Positions 1-7,412 of a stretch of DNA of 64,000 nt are shown in pieces. The first letter of the stretch is position 1, and the number at the start of each line of letters is the position of its first letter. Source of the DNA: Pseudomonas sp. FP453 (GTDB taxonomy: Bacteria; Pseudomonadota; Gammaproteobacteria; Pseudomonadales; Pseudomonadaceae); contig NZ_CP117435.1 in assembly GCF_030687495.1 (NCBI RefSeq), forward strand, positions 1,116,001 to 1,180,000, written 5' to 3'. The position numbers and the translations under genes were made by a program. The notes beneath the pieces were generated by a model. That model worked only from the letters and a program-made list of their open reading frames with translations. It was not told the DNA's origin and did not search any database.

Positions 1-404
1 ACGGCCTCGCCGTCGGCCAGCCGCAAGTGCAGCGCGACCTGCTGCGCTGGATGTTCGTGGTGCTGGAAGTCGGCCACGCGATCATCGAGTTGCGCAAGGA
101 ACAGGCGATTTTGCCGGTGCACCCGGCCTACGCCGAATCACAGCCATGGCGCCAGGCGATCCGCGTGATGGGCCGCTCGCTGGTGCGCCTGTTTTTGCAA
201 CCGAGCGCGAGCAACCTGGAGCGCAACCTGATCGCCGTGGACCATGCGATCAGCCGCGTGCAGGCCACCGACGAACCCTTCGCCCCGCACTTCGACACCT
301 CGGCCCTGCGCCGGGTGAAAAGCTACCTGCACTTTATCCGCACCTCGCTGCTGGACCCGCAATCGCCCCTCGCTGCCTTGAAAGGAGCCGCGCATGCCGC
401 GTGA
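1..404 (+). CDS. FUSC family efflux protein, C-terminal part (5' end outside window)
   Basis: These are the last 133 codons of a fusaric-acid-resistance (FUSC/AaeB-type) inner-membrane efflux protein. The frame is open from base 3 and ends in TGA at 402-404. The visible part is a soluble helical region without a clear membrane segment, as expected for the cytoplasmic C-terminus. FUSC, DUF1656 and HlyD genes together are the usual make-up of AaeBXA-like pumps, which export hydroxylated aromatic acids and related weak acids. The next gene starts 11 bases inside this one, which suggests translational coupling in one operon. The substrate cannot be told from the sequence. Confidence 0.75.
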   Translation, partial: GLAVGQPQVQRDLLRWMFVVLEVGHAIIELRKEQAILPVHPAYAESQPWRQAIRVMGRSLVRLFLQPSASNLERNLIAVDHAISRVQATDEPFAPHFDTSALRRVKSYLHFIRTSLLDPQSPLAALKGAAHAA

Positions 405-594
405 AATCGCGTTCCACGGTATCTACATGCCGACCATGACCCTGATGTTCCTGATCGCGGCCGTCCTGGCCTGGGCCCTGGACCGCTTCCTGGCCGGGTT
501 CGACCTGTACCGTTTTTTCTGGCACCCGGCGTTGCTGCGCCTGAGCCTGTTCGTTTGCCTGTTCGGCGCCCTGGCGCTGACCGTCTACCGTTGA
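394..594 (+). CDS. DUF1656 small membrane protein (AaeX-like)
   Basis: This 66-residue protein has two hydrophobic segments (about residues 11-29 and 45-63) and the opening PREIAFHGIYMP, which is typical of DUF1656. Members are small inner-membrane parts of aromatic-acid efflux systems and sit between the FUSC pump and the HlyD-like adaptor, as here. The start overlaps the end of the FUSC gene, with AAGGAG about eight bases upstream. The adaptor gene begins 10 bases after its stop. The exact role of AaeX proteins in the pump is not established. Confidence 0.8.
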   Translation: MPREIAFHGIYMPTMTLMFLIAAVLAWALDRFLAGFDLYRFFWHPALLRLSLFVCLFGALALTVYR

Positions 595-604
595 GAATGC
601 CCTG

Positions 605-1579
605 ATGAAAAAGTTTTTCAGCCTGCTTGCGACCTTGCTGGTACTGGCCTTGGCGATGTGGATTGGCCGCACGTTGTGGGTGCACTACATGCAAACCCCG
701 TGGACCCGCGACGGCCGCGTGCGCGCCGACATCATCAACGTCGCCGCCGACGTCACCGGCGAAGTGGTGGACGTGCCGGTGCGCGACAACCAGTTGGTGA
801 AGAAGGGCGACCTGCTGATGCAGATCGACCCCGAGCACTACCGCATCGCCGTCAAACAGGCGCAGTCGCTGGTGGCGTCACGCAAAGCCACCTGGGAAAT
901 GCGCAAGGTCAACGCCCACCGCCGCGCCGACCTCGACGCCCTGGTGATCTCCAAGGAAAACCGCGACGACGCCAGCAACATCGCCGACTCGGCCCTGGCC
1001 GATTACCAGCACGCGCTGGCGCAACTGGAAGCGGCTGAACTGAACCTCAAGCGCACCCAGGTGCTGGCGGCGGTGGACGGTTACGTCACCAACCTCAATG
1101 TGCATCGCGGCGACTATGCGCGCATCGGCGAGGCGAAGATGGCCGTGGTGGATATGAATTCCTTCTGGGTCTACGGCTTCTTTGAAGAAACCAAGCTGCC
1201 CCATGTGAAGGTGGGCGATAAAGCCGACATGCAGCTCATGAGCGGCGAAACCTTGAAGGGCCATGTGGAAAGCATCTCGCGGGGCATCTACGACCGCGAC
1301 AACCCCGAGAGCCGCGAGTTGGTCGCGGATGTGAACCCGACGTTCAACTGGGTGCGGTTGGCGCAGCGGGTGCCGGTGCGGATTCATATTGATGAAGTGC
1401 CGGAAGGGGTGCTGTTGGCTGCCGGTATTTACCTGCACCGTTATCGTGAACCAAACACAGTACTAACTGTGGCGCTTGTGTGGCGAGGGAGCTTGCTCCC
1501 GGCCGGCTGCGCAGCAGTCGCCGGCTTTCGGGTTTTGGGGCGCTTCGCACCCCAGCGGGAGCAAGCTCCCTCGCCATAA
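605..1579 (+). CDS. HlyD-family periplasmic adaptor (AaeA-like), C-terminus probably frameshifted
   Basis: This is the periplasmic membrane-fusion subunit that would join the inner-membrane FUSC pump to an outer-membrane channel. An N-terminal anchor (residues 4-22) is followed by a lipoyl-like half motif (VTGEVVDVPVRDNQ), a coiled-coil hairpin (about 80-150) and a second lipoyl half (DGYVTNLNVHRGDY), the normal order for AaeA/EmrA-type adaptors. The last 49 residues do not look like the family. After GVLLAAG the frame runs into a REP element and picks up Arg/Pro-rich sequence. Dropping one T from the TTT at 1428-1430 gives a family-like ending, GITCTVIVNQTQY, with a stop at 1464-1466. The current end is therefore probably an artefact of a one-base insertion, whether real or from sequencing. 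Confidence 0.8.
   Translation: MKKFFSLLATLLVLALAMWIGRTLWVHYMQTPWTRDGRVRADIINVAADVTGEVVDVPVRDNQLVKKGDLLMQIDPEHYRIAVKQAQSLVASRKATWEMRKVNAHRRADLDALVISKENRDDASNIADSALADYQHALAQLEAAELNLKRTQVLAAVDGYVTNLNVHRGDYARIGEAKMAVVDMNSFWVYGFFEETKLPHVKVGDKADMQLMSGETLKGHVESISRGIYDRDNPESRELVADVNPTFNWVRLAQRVPVRIHIDEVPEGVLLAAGIYLHRYREPNTVLTVALVWRGSLLPAGCAAVAGFRVLGRFAPQREQAPSP
1481..1578 (+). repeat. REP/REPIN-like inverted repeat (GAGGGAGCTTGCTCCC type)
   Basis: Two inverted copies of a palindromic unit (GGCGAGGGAGCTTGCTCCC and its complement) are separated by a GC-rich loop. A second copy of the same family lies at 53163-53265. Such pairs are typical extragenic palindromes of fluorescent pseudomonads. This copy overlaps the frameshifted tail of the adaptor gene and is probably truly intergenic. 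Confidence 0.8.
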
Positions 1580-1592
1580 TGAGTCAGTCATT

Positions 1593-2055
1593 TCAGTGAA
1601 TGAGCGACTCGGCGGCTCTGGTTTTTCGTCGACGCTTGACCCTCAGCATGCTGGTGTAGCGACGGTGGTTTTTGGAGTTTAGAACCAAGATGTAGAGCAG
1701 GGATGTCAGCAACGCAGACAAGTTGAGCAGCGTCGGAGAGTAATTGCCAAGATAGGCTACCGAGAGCAGGAGGTTTGCGATTGCTACGAGGATGAGTATT
1801 CGAGGCGCATGCCGGAATCCTTCACATAGACCAATTTGGCCTACGTTATAAATCAGGCACAGCACCATTCCGGTTCCGAAAGCGGTTTCATCCGGCAGGC
1901 CTAAAATTTGTGCGTAATACGAAAGACTTGTCGACGTGTTTGATTGCGATACTGCTTAGGCTAAGCAGCATCGCCCCTCCAAATGAGGGTAAAAAACGGT
2001 AGGCATAACGACGCCAAATTAGATATTCCCGAACGGGATCAATACCGAAATTCAT
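1593..2055 (-). pseudogene. Small polytopic membrane protein, interrupted by a frameshift
   Basis: I do not recognise this gene. A frame beginning with ATG at 2055 (MNFGIDPVREYLIW, then a hydrophobic stretch) stops at 1888. A second frame covering about 1593-1940 continues with three hydrophobic segments (MVLCLIYNV, ILILVAIANLLLSVAYL, LSALLTSLLYILVL). Joined near 1930-1945 they make one protein of about 150 residues with three or four membrane segments, so I read it as one gene with a single frameshift. The ATG overlaps the end of the upstream gene by 17 bases, so the two were probably translated together. An alternative is that only the shorter C-terminal frame (1593-1868) is used. See the finding on a possible immunity role. 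Confidence 0.45.
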
Positions 2056-2971
2056 GGTCGTCGAACTCCTCGTACAGTGCGATAACTAACGCGTTGATAT
2101 TTCCGAAAAGTACGCTGCCTGTGATAGCTAAAGTCGCGCTAACTTGATCCCTTATTTGCGTGATTATGCGCAGTCGTAACTCGGGGTTGCTGTAGCGTCT
2201 GGGCAATTGTCCAGCCAACTGCTTCAGGCGAATTATTTCGCGGGGATGGCGGGGATTGCTCAGCCGAAGAACTTCGTCCGTTAATTTGGCGCGTTCTTGA
2301 CGGCTCATGGGTCTCAATATGTCCGTCATCTCGCGCCCGGTCGAACGTTTGATAGCCATCACGGTTCTGACCGTTGCAACGGTGGAGGCCCCTGCGCCGA
2401 CCAATGAAATACCATCCAGAGCAACGGTCATTGCTTGATACCAAGCCAGGGTGTCGTAGTAATCGTTCTTGGCAGGGTCAGTTAACTCGTTACGGGTCCT
2501 CCATACACCGTTAAAGCACTGTGCGCCGCTGGCGGCCAGGCCTGCGTATGACACATAGGTCAAGGCGAGGCTTGCGCCGCCACTAAACGGCGCTGCGGCT
2601 ATGCCTGCCTTTGCGACAACGAAACTAATCACTGCCCCGCCGCAGGAAAGGGCCATTCCCGATGCCTCACGCCACAGCTGAGACTCACGAGGTGAACTTG
2701 CCACCTGCTGTGCATAGTCTTCAGTAGTAACTGCCTGCTCTACTGTTTCCCGCAAAATCACGCGCTTGGGCCTGACACTGCACAGCGGTACAAACTCCCT
2801 CAGCACCGTCACCTGATAATCACTGCCGATATGCACCACCCCAGCCCCGACGATGGCCGGGTCGGCGTCTATGGTTTGATAGAGTTTTGGCAGGTCCAGC
2901 AGACTGGTCAGGCGCTGGCGCGTGGTGGTGTGCGCGGTTGGCACGCCGCTTTGCAGGAAATCCCTTGGCAT
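2039..2971 (-). CDS. Unrecognised protein with Gly/Ala-rich membrane segments
   Basis: This is a 310-residue protein I cannot assign. The N-terminal 120 residues are soluble (LDLPKLYQTIDADPAIVGAG, VTVLREFVPLCSV). Residues about 125-175 are a long Gly/Ala/Ser-rich hydrophobic stretch, followed by a second one (ISLVGAGASTVATV, about 205-220) and a C-terminal one (LAITGSVLFGNINALVIALY, about 280-300). Between them lies a basic helical section (RPMSRQERAKLTDEV and onward). There is no signal peptide. Glycine-zipper hydrophobic pairs like this occur in membrane-inserting toxins, and the following small membrane protein would fit an immunity partner, but this is inference. The start at 2971 has AGGTGAAAGG directly upstream, inside an inverted repeat. 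Confidence 0.7.
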   Translation of the reverse strand: MPRDFLQSGVPTAHTTTRQRLTSLLDLPKLYQTIDADPAIVGAGVVHIGSDYQVTVLREFVPLCSVRPKRVILRETVEQAVTTEDYAQQVASSPRESQLWREASGMALSCGGAVISFVVAKAGIAAAPFSGGASLALTYVSYAGLAASGAQCFNGVWRTRNELTDPAKNDYYDTLAWYQAMTVALDGISLVGAGASTVATVRTVMAIKRSTGREMTDILRPMSRQERAKLTDEVLRLSNPRHPREIIRLKQLAGQLPRRYSNPELRLRIITQIRDQVSATLAITGSVLFGNINALVIALYEEFDDHEFRY

Positions 2972-2972
2972 C

Positions 2973-3002
2973 CTTTCACCTGTGGGTAGACAGAGGTGAA
3001 AG
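2973..3002 (-). promoter_or_regulatory. Inverted repeat covering the ribosome binding site of the 2039-2971 gene
   Basis: CTTTCACCT at 2973-2981 and AGGTGAAAG at 2994-3002 are perfect 9-base arms around a 12-base loop. On the minus strand the proximal arm is the Shine-Dalgarno region immediately before the ATG at 2971. It could be an RNA hairpin limiting translation or a protein operator; the sequence does not decide. Confidence 0.5.
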
Positions 3003-3090
3003 AGCCTGAGGATTGGTTCCTTGAAATGATGTCAGGCCGTTCGCTGTTTCTTGTAGTACCTGGCCCTATGGACCAAACACAAAACTAACC

Positions 3091-3180
3091 TGTGGGAGCT
3101 GGCTTGCCTGCGATAGCGGACTATCAGTCGAAGCATTAGCAGCTGACCCACCGCTATCGCAGGCAAGCCAGCTCCCACAT
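3091..3180 (+). repeat. REPIN-like element (GTGGGAGCTGGCTTGC type)
   Basis: The TGTGGGAGCTGGCTTGCC...GATAGC unit is repeated in inverted orientation, with a short variable centre (3091-3118 against 3152-3180). It lies between the two minus-strand transcription units and is the commonest REP family of this window. Confidence 0.85.
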
Positions 3181-3191
3181 GTTTAACCGCA

Positions 3192-3593
3192 TCAGGCCTT
3201 GATGAAGGTCTCGTGCAGATGGCGCCACAGCAGCGCGCCGCTGGCCTGTTTCTCGAACACGACGGTGGCGCGGCGATCGGTCTGGGTGCCGCTGTCATCG
3301 ACCTGATGCTCACGGTAAGTCACCGTTGCCCCGCGTGCATGCCGGTCAATCCCGGCCATTTCACTCAAGGTGATCTTCAACCCCGGCCGCATCCCGCCCA
3401 GGCGCGTGAACAACGCGTTGACCCCGGCCGCATTGACGCGCGTGCCGGTGGCCGGGGCAACCATGCTGAACTCCGGGGAGAAGCGCGCGAGCAGGCTGTG
3501 CAAGGTGCCTTCCGGCGCGACGCCGGCGAACCATTGTTCGATCTCGACGTGGGTCTGGATCACTTCTTCAAAAAAATCGCTGTAGTCGATCAT
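3192..3593 (-). CDS. NTF2-like (SnoaL-fold) protein
   Basis: This 133-residue protein has the alternating pattern of an NTF2-like alpha+beta barrel: N-terminal helices (DFFEEVIQTHVEIEQWFAG), a hydrophobic pocket stretch (FSPEFSMVAPATG) and C-terminal strands (ATVVFEKQ, ALLWRHLHETF). The family includes ketosteroid-isomerase-like enzymes and proteins without catalysis, so no reaction can be assigned. The ATG at 3593 overlaps the stop of the SDR gene (TAATG), so the two are translationally coupled and probably act in one pathway. A longer in-frame start exists but would lie inside the SDR gene. Confidence 0.75.
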   Translation of the reverse strand: MIDYSDFFEEVIQTHVEIEQWFAGVAPEGTLHSLLARFSPEFSMVAPATGTRVNAAGVNALFTRLGGMRPGLKITLSEMAGIDRHARGATVTYREHQVDDSGTQTDRRATVVFEKQASGALLWRHLHETFIKA

Positions 3594-4405
3594 TACAAAC
3601 TCCGTTCCAAGCCAAAGCGCTTCTTCAAGACGCTCTCCAATAAACCTTTGGGCAGCAGCGCCGCCATCATCGGCAACGCGCGGCTGCCATTCCCTGCACG
3701 CAGTAGGCGCGGTGGCGCGGGTTGTTGCACGCCCTTGAGCACCTGCGCGGCAAACCGGCTGGCCGGCGTCGGGTTGTTTTGTGAAGCCTGGGAGCGCGCG
3801 CGGATGCCTTCGCGCAGCGGCCACCAGGGGGATTGTTCGTTGATCAACAGCTCGGCCTGGGCGCCGGCGTTTTTCGCGAAGCTTGTGTCGATGGCCCCCG
3901 GCTGTACTTCCATCACGCGAATGCCAAACGGTGCCAGTTCCATGCGCAGGGCATCGCTCAGGGCATGCACGGCGGCTTTCGACGCGCAGTAGGCACCGGC
4001 AAATGGCGTGACCAATACGCCAGAAACACTGCCGATGTTCACCACCAGGCCCTTGCTGCGGCGCAGGGCCGGGAACAGCGCCTGGGTCACGCCGACGATG
4101 GAAAACACATTGGTCTCGAACTGGCGCTGCATGGCCTCGGTGCCGCCATCGAGCAACGGGCCCATGGCGCCGTAACCGGCGTTGTTGACCAGCACATCCA
4201 GCTCGCCCAGCTGTTCAGCCAGGTGCTGCAGGGCGGCGCTGTCGTTGACGTCCAGCTCGACCGCATTGAAGCCCGCAGCGGCAAGGGCGGCGACATCCTC
4301 CGGGCGGCGGGCGCTGGCCCACACGCTGTAGCCGGCGGCCTTGAAGGCGTCAGCCAGGGCGCGGCCGATGCCGCTGGAGCAGCCGGTGATAAGTACGTTG
4401 GGCAT
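3593..4405 (-). CDS. Short-chain dehydrogenase/reductase (classical SDR)
   Basis: This 270-residue NAD(P)-dependent oxidoreductase starts with the Rossmann motif TGCSSGIG (residues 7-14). It also has NNAG (about 74-77), the catalytic Ser in NIGSVSG and the YxxxK pair in YCASKAAVHALSDALRMELAPFGI, followed by PGAIDT. The arrangement is that of classical SDRs acting on an alcohol, ketone or sterol-like substrate. The actual substrate is unknown. The SARR sequence after the second strand suggests an NADP preference. It overlaps the NTF2-like gene by one base, and the membrane-anchored gene ends 14 bases upstream of its start. Confidence 0.9.
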   Translation of the reverse strand: MPNVLITGCSSGIGRALADAFKAAGYSVWASARRPEDVAALAAAGFNAVELDVNDSAALQHLAEQLGELDVLVNNAGYGAMGPLLDGGTEAMQRQFETNVFSIVGVTQALFPALRRSKGLVVNIGSVSGVLVTPFAGAYCASKAAVHALSDALRMELAPFGIRVMEVQPGAIDTSFAKNAGAQAELLINEQSPWWPLREGIRARSQASQNNPTPASRFAAQVLKGVQQPAPPRLLRAGNGSRALPMMAALLPKGLLESVLKKRFGLERSL

Positions 4406-4419
4406 GGATCAGTCCTTTG

Positions 4420-4884
4420 TCAGTCCGAGAAACTGCCTTGCAGGTGCTCGGCACGAAATTCCAGGGTTTGCGGGCGATAACCGGGGCGCAGCGGTGGGGC
4501 GGGCAGGCAATCGTCCCAGGTCGCGCCGGCCTGCAACTCGCCGGGGCCGCGGTAGCGCGGGGCGGCGTAGACGTTGTCGGCCAGGTTGACGGTGTCGCCT
4601 GGCGCATAGGCGGCGACGCGCCAGCGCAGTTCGGTGAGGGGCACGTCGTTGCCGTTGTTGAGGATCAGTTTCAGTGGGCGGTCGGCCGGGCATTCCTCGG
4701 GCGCGTAGGTGATGCGCAGTTCCAGGCGTGCCAGTTGCGAGGCTTCGCGGTTGTCCAGCCAGACGACCCAGATGGCGACGAAACCCAGGCCGACAGCCGC
4801 GGCGAGGGACACCGGCAAGGCCTTGGCGGGGTAGCGCAGCAGCAGGATCAGCCAGGTGATGATCAGGAGAACGCCGAAGAACAT
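4420..4884 (-). CDS. Membrane-anchored hypothetical protein
   Basis: This 154-residue protein has two N-terminal hydrophobic segments (MFFGVLLIITWLILLL and LPVSLAAAVGLGFVAIWVVWL). A soluble domain of about 110 residues follows, with strand-rich sequence (LARLELRITYAPEECP, PLKLILNNGNDVPLTELRWRVAAY) that reads like a small beta-sandwich facing the periplasm. I know no function for it. I chose the ATG at 4884 because GAGG lies eight bases upstream; a GTG nine bases earlier is the alternative. It is the first gene of the 4884-3192 unit. Confidence 0.65.
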   Translation of the reverse strand: MFFGVLLIITWLILLLRYPAKALPVSLAAAVGLGFVAIWVVWLDNREASQLARLELRITYAPEECPADRPLKLILNNGNDVPLTELRWRVAAYAPGDTVNLADNVYAAPRYRGPGELQAGATWDDCLPAPPLRPGYRPQTLEFRAEHLQGSFSD

Positions 4885-4970
4885 GGAGACCACCTCGAAT
4901 AGGGAACGAGCATCCTAACTTAAGCGTAGGTGGGATTGGGTGGCTTGAGACAAGTGTTGCTTGGGCGGGC

Positions 4971-5060
4971 GCCATCGCAGGCAAGCCAGCTCCCACATTC
5001 GACTGCATTCCAAAGGATGTACGCGGTTGACTGTGGGAGCTGGCTTGCCTGCGATGAGGC
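4971..5060 (+). repeat. REP doublet in the opposite (tail-to-tail) arrangement
   Basis: The GCCATCGCAGGCAAGCCAGC unit comes first and its inverted partner CTGTGGGAGCTGGCTTGCC follows. The conserved GTGGGAG ends therefore face each other across a 33-base spacer, instead of lying on the outside as in the other copies in the window. Confidence 0.75.
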
Positions 5061-5088
5061 CTTTGGCATCACCACAACGCCCAAAGAA

Positions 5089-5148
5089 AAAGCCCCCACC
5101 CAACCCACTGCGGATAGGGGACGCAATGGGCTGGGCGAGGGCTTTTTG
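5089..5148 (-). terminator. Rho-independent terminator of the alginate operon
   Basis: Read on the minus strand just after the algA stop, AAAAAGCCCTCGCCCAGCCC and its near-perfect complement GGGTTGGGTGGGGGCTTTTT form a long GC-rich stem ending in a T run. It marks the end of the algD-algA transcript. Confidence 0.85.
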
Positions 5149-5158
5149 TACGGCGGTA

Positions 5159-6610
5159 TTACTGCGCGATGGTTTTCACCGACACGCCACGCTCCACCGG
5201 CGTCGAACGCCCGTAGATATCCTCAAAGCGCTCGATATCGTCCTCGCCCAGGTAGCTGCCCGATTGCACTTCGATGATCTCCAACGGGATCTTGCCCGGG
5301 TTGCGCAGGCGGTGCACCGAGGCAATCGGGATGTAGGTCGACTGGTTCTCGCACAGCAGGAACACGTTCTCGTCGCAGGTCACTTCGGCCGTGCCGCTGA
5401 CCACGATCCAGTGCTCGGCCCGGTGGTGGTGCATTTGCAGCGACAGGCACGCGCCCGGCTTGACCGAGATGTGCTTGACCTGGAACCGCCCGCCCATGTC
5501 CACCGAGTCGTAGGAGCCCCACGGACGATAGACTTCGCAGTGGTTCTGGGTCTCGCTGCGCCCCTGTTCGTTGAGGGTGTTGACCATCTGCTTGACGCCC
5601 TGGACCTTGTCCTTGTGGGCAATCATCATCGCATCCTTGGTTTCCACCACCACGATGTTTTCCAGGCCGATCACCGACACCAGCTTGCCGTTGCCGTGGA
5701 TCATGCAGTTCTTGCTGTCCTGGATCACCACGTCGCCCTTGGTCACGTTGCCGTTGGCGTCTTTATCGTTGACCGCCCACAGCGAGGCCCAGCAACCCAC
5801 GTCGCTCCAACCGGCGCTCAGCGGTACCACGCAGGCGCGCTGGGTTTTTTCCATTACGGCGTAGTCGATGGAGTTGTCCGGGCAGCAGGCGAAGGTGGCT
5901 TCGTCGAAGGACACGGTGTCGGCGTCCTGCTCGCTGCGCTCAAGGGTCAGCAGGCAAGTGTCGTAGATGTCCGGGTCGTGCTTTTTCAGCTCTTCGAGGA
6001 AGCGGCTGGCGCGGAACAGGAACATGCCGCTGTTCCAGAAATAACCGCCGCTTTTGACGAACTCGACCGCACGTTTTTCATTGGGTTTTTCGACGAACTG
6101 CTCGACGCGGCTCACGCCCTCGGGCAGCAGCGAGTCGGCGGTCGACTTGATATAGCCGTAACCGGTTTCCGGGCGGGTCGCCGGCACGCCGAACAGCACC
6201 ATCTCACCGCGCTCGGCGGCCACGGTGGCCAGGGCCAGCGCACGTTGCAGGGCTTTCTGGTCGTCGATCACGTGGTCGGCGGGCAGCACCAGCATCAGCT
6301 CATCGCGGCCTTCGTTGACCAGCATCATCGCGGTCAGGGCCACGGCCGGCGCGGTGTTGCGGCCGAACGGTTCCATCAGGATGCGCTGGCAGTCGAGTTT
6401 GCGGTTGCTCAGTTGTTCGTTGACGATGAAACGGTGGTCCTTGTTGCAGACCACAATCGGCGAGTCCATGCCCTCGAACACCAGGCGCTCCAGGGTTTGC
6501 TGGAACAGCGTGTGCTCGCCGGTCAGGGCCAGGAACTGTTTGGGAAACTGTTTGCGGGAAAGCGGCCAAAGACGTGAGCCGCTACCACCGGAAAGGATTA
6601 CTGGGATCAT
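5159..6610 (-). CDS. algA: Mannose-1-phosphate guanylyltransferase / mannose-6-phosphate isomerase
   Basis: AlgA is a bifunctional cytoplasmic enzyme that interconverts fructose-6-P and mannose-6-P and makes GDP-mannose from mannose-1-P, the precursor of alginate. The N-terminal nucleotidyltransferase domain (about 1-290) shows GGSGSRLWPLSRKQFPKQF. The C-terminal cupin isomerase domain (about 350-475) shows QMHHHRAEHWIVVSGTAEV with the metal-binding histidines. The length of 483 residues fits the Pseudomonas type II PMI/GMP family. AAGGAG lies eight bases before the ATG. It is the last gene of the operon, 132 bases after algF with a hairpin between, and is followed by a strong terminator. Confidence 0.97.
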   Translation of the reverse strand: MIPVILSGGSGSRLWPLSRKQFPKQFLALTGEHTLFQQTLERLVFEGMDSPIVVCNKDHRFIVNEQLSNRKLDCQRILMEPFGRNTAPAVALTAMMLVNEGRDELMLVLPADHVIDDQKALQRALALATVAAERGEMVLFGVPATRPETGYGYIKSTADSLLPEGVSRVEQFVEKPNEKRAVEFVKSGGYFWNSGMFLFRASRFLEELKKHDPDIYDTCLLTLERSEQDADTVSFDEATFACCPDNSIDYAVMEKTQRACVVPLSAGWSDVGCWASLWAVNDKDANGNVTKGDVVIQDSKNCMIHGNGKLVSVIGLENIVVVETKDAMMIAHKDKVQGVKQMVNTLNEQGRSETQNHCEVYRPWGSYDSVDMGGRFQVKHISVKPGACLSLQMHHHRAEHWIVVSGTAEVTCDENVFLLCENQSTYIPIASVHRLRNPGKIPLEIIEVQSGSYLGEDDIERFEDIYGRSTPVERGVSVKTIAQ

Positions 6611-6686
6611 GGGTGTTTCTCCTTGAATCGATTTGGGTCAGAGCTACGAAGGTTTGTCGTTTCACTCTTGTTTTTGTCTCGGTCCT

Positions 6687-6731
6687 AACTGACCTGCTCG
6701 GTCCCTGTGGGAGCCGGGCTTGAGGTCAGTT
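6687..6731 (-). promoter_or_regulatory. Strong hairpin in the algF-algA gap, containing a single REP unit
   Basis: AACTGACCT (6687-6695) and AGGTCAGTT (6723-6731) are perfect 9-base arms enclosing a second stem made from a lone REP half (GTCCC TGT GGGAGC). No T run follows on either strand, so it is not a standard terminator. It may stabilise upstream mRNA or separate algA expression from algF. Confidence 0.55.
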
Positions 6732-6742
6732 CGAAAAATTGA

Positions 6743-7396
6743 TTAGCGGGTCGATACCGGGCGTTTCACCCAGACTGGCGAGATGCTCGACCCAGAACCG
6801 GTGACGTAAAGCACTGCTGCTTCTCCGCGCTCAAGTGCAACCGGCTTCACATCACCGACTTTCTTGTCACCGTCATACAACGCCAGGCTCACTTTCACCG
6901 GGTTGATTTCACGCTCGCCACGGCCCTTGGCGGCCACCGACTTGACCACATCGGTCTTGCCATCGGCGGTCTTCAAGGTCAGGGCCTTGTCACTCAGGTT
7001 TTGCACACGCACCAGGGATTTCTGCTTGTTCTTGAACGGCGGTTCTTCGATCAGTTGTGGCTGGCCGCTGCCGCTGTTGACCAGGGTGTAGTAGTGGTCG
7101 GACGCGAGTTTGACCGGCACGGTCTGGCTGCCGATCTTGGCGCTGTAGTCACCGCCCGGCATAAAGCTGAAGTCGCTGCTGGCCAGCGGCGCGACTTCGC
7201 TCAGGTTGGTGCTGCCAACCGTCGCGCTGACTTCCTGGTTCGAGGCGTTGTAGACCCGCACGAAGCTGGAACCTTTCGGTGCAACAGGACCGTACAAGGC
7301 CGCATCACCGGCAAAGGCCGACAGGGAAACCACGCTCAGGCCGGCGGCGAGCGCCAGGGTTTTAGCGAGACGACGAGGAGTTGTAGTGAAAGTCAT
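6743..7396 (-). CDS. algF: Alginate O-acetylation protein AlgF
   Basis: AlgF is a periplasmic protein needed for O-acetylation of mannuronate residues, working with AlgI, AlgJ and AlgX. The 217-residue product has a Sec signal peptide (RRLAKTLALAAGLSVVSLSAFA, cut about residue 29) and two beta-rich domains. This length matches AlgF of P. aeruginosa. The proposed role is to connect the membrane acetyl donor AlgI with the periplasmic acetyltransferases. GAGAGG lies upstream of the ATG. The gene starts 16 bases after algJ ends. Confidence 0.95.
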   Translation of the reverse strand: MTFTTTPRRLAKTLALAAGLSVVSLSAFAGDAALYGPVAPKGSSFVRVYNASNQEVSATVGSTNLSEVAPLASSDFSFMPGGDYSAKIGSQTVPVKLASDHYYTLVNSGSGQPQLIEEPPFKNKQKSLVRVQNLSDKALTLKTADGKTDVVKSVAAKGRGEREINPVKVSLALYDGDKKVGDVKPVALERGEAAVLYVTGSGSSISPVWVKRPVSTR

Positions 7397-7412
7397 GTGA
7401 GTTACCTCTCTT

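Noticed and set aside
4961-6577. 538-codon frame antisense to algA
   Set aside because: It covers algA and the terminator and REP region; composition is that of a complement of a coding frame.
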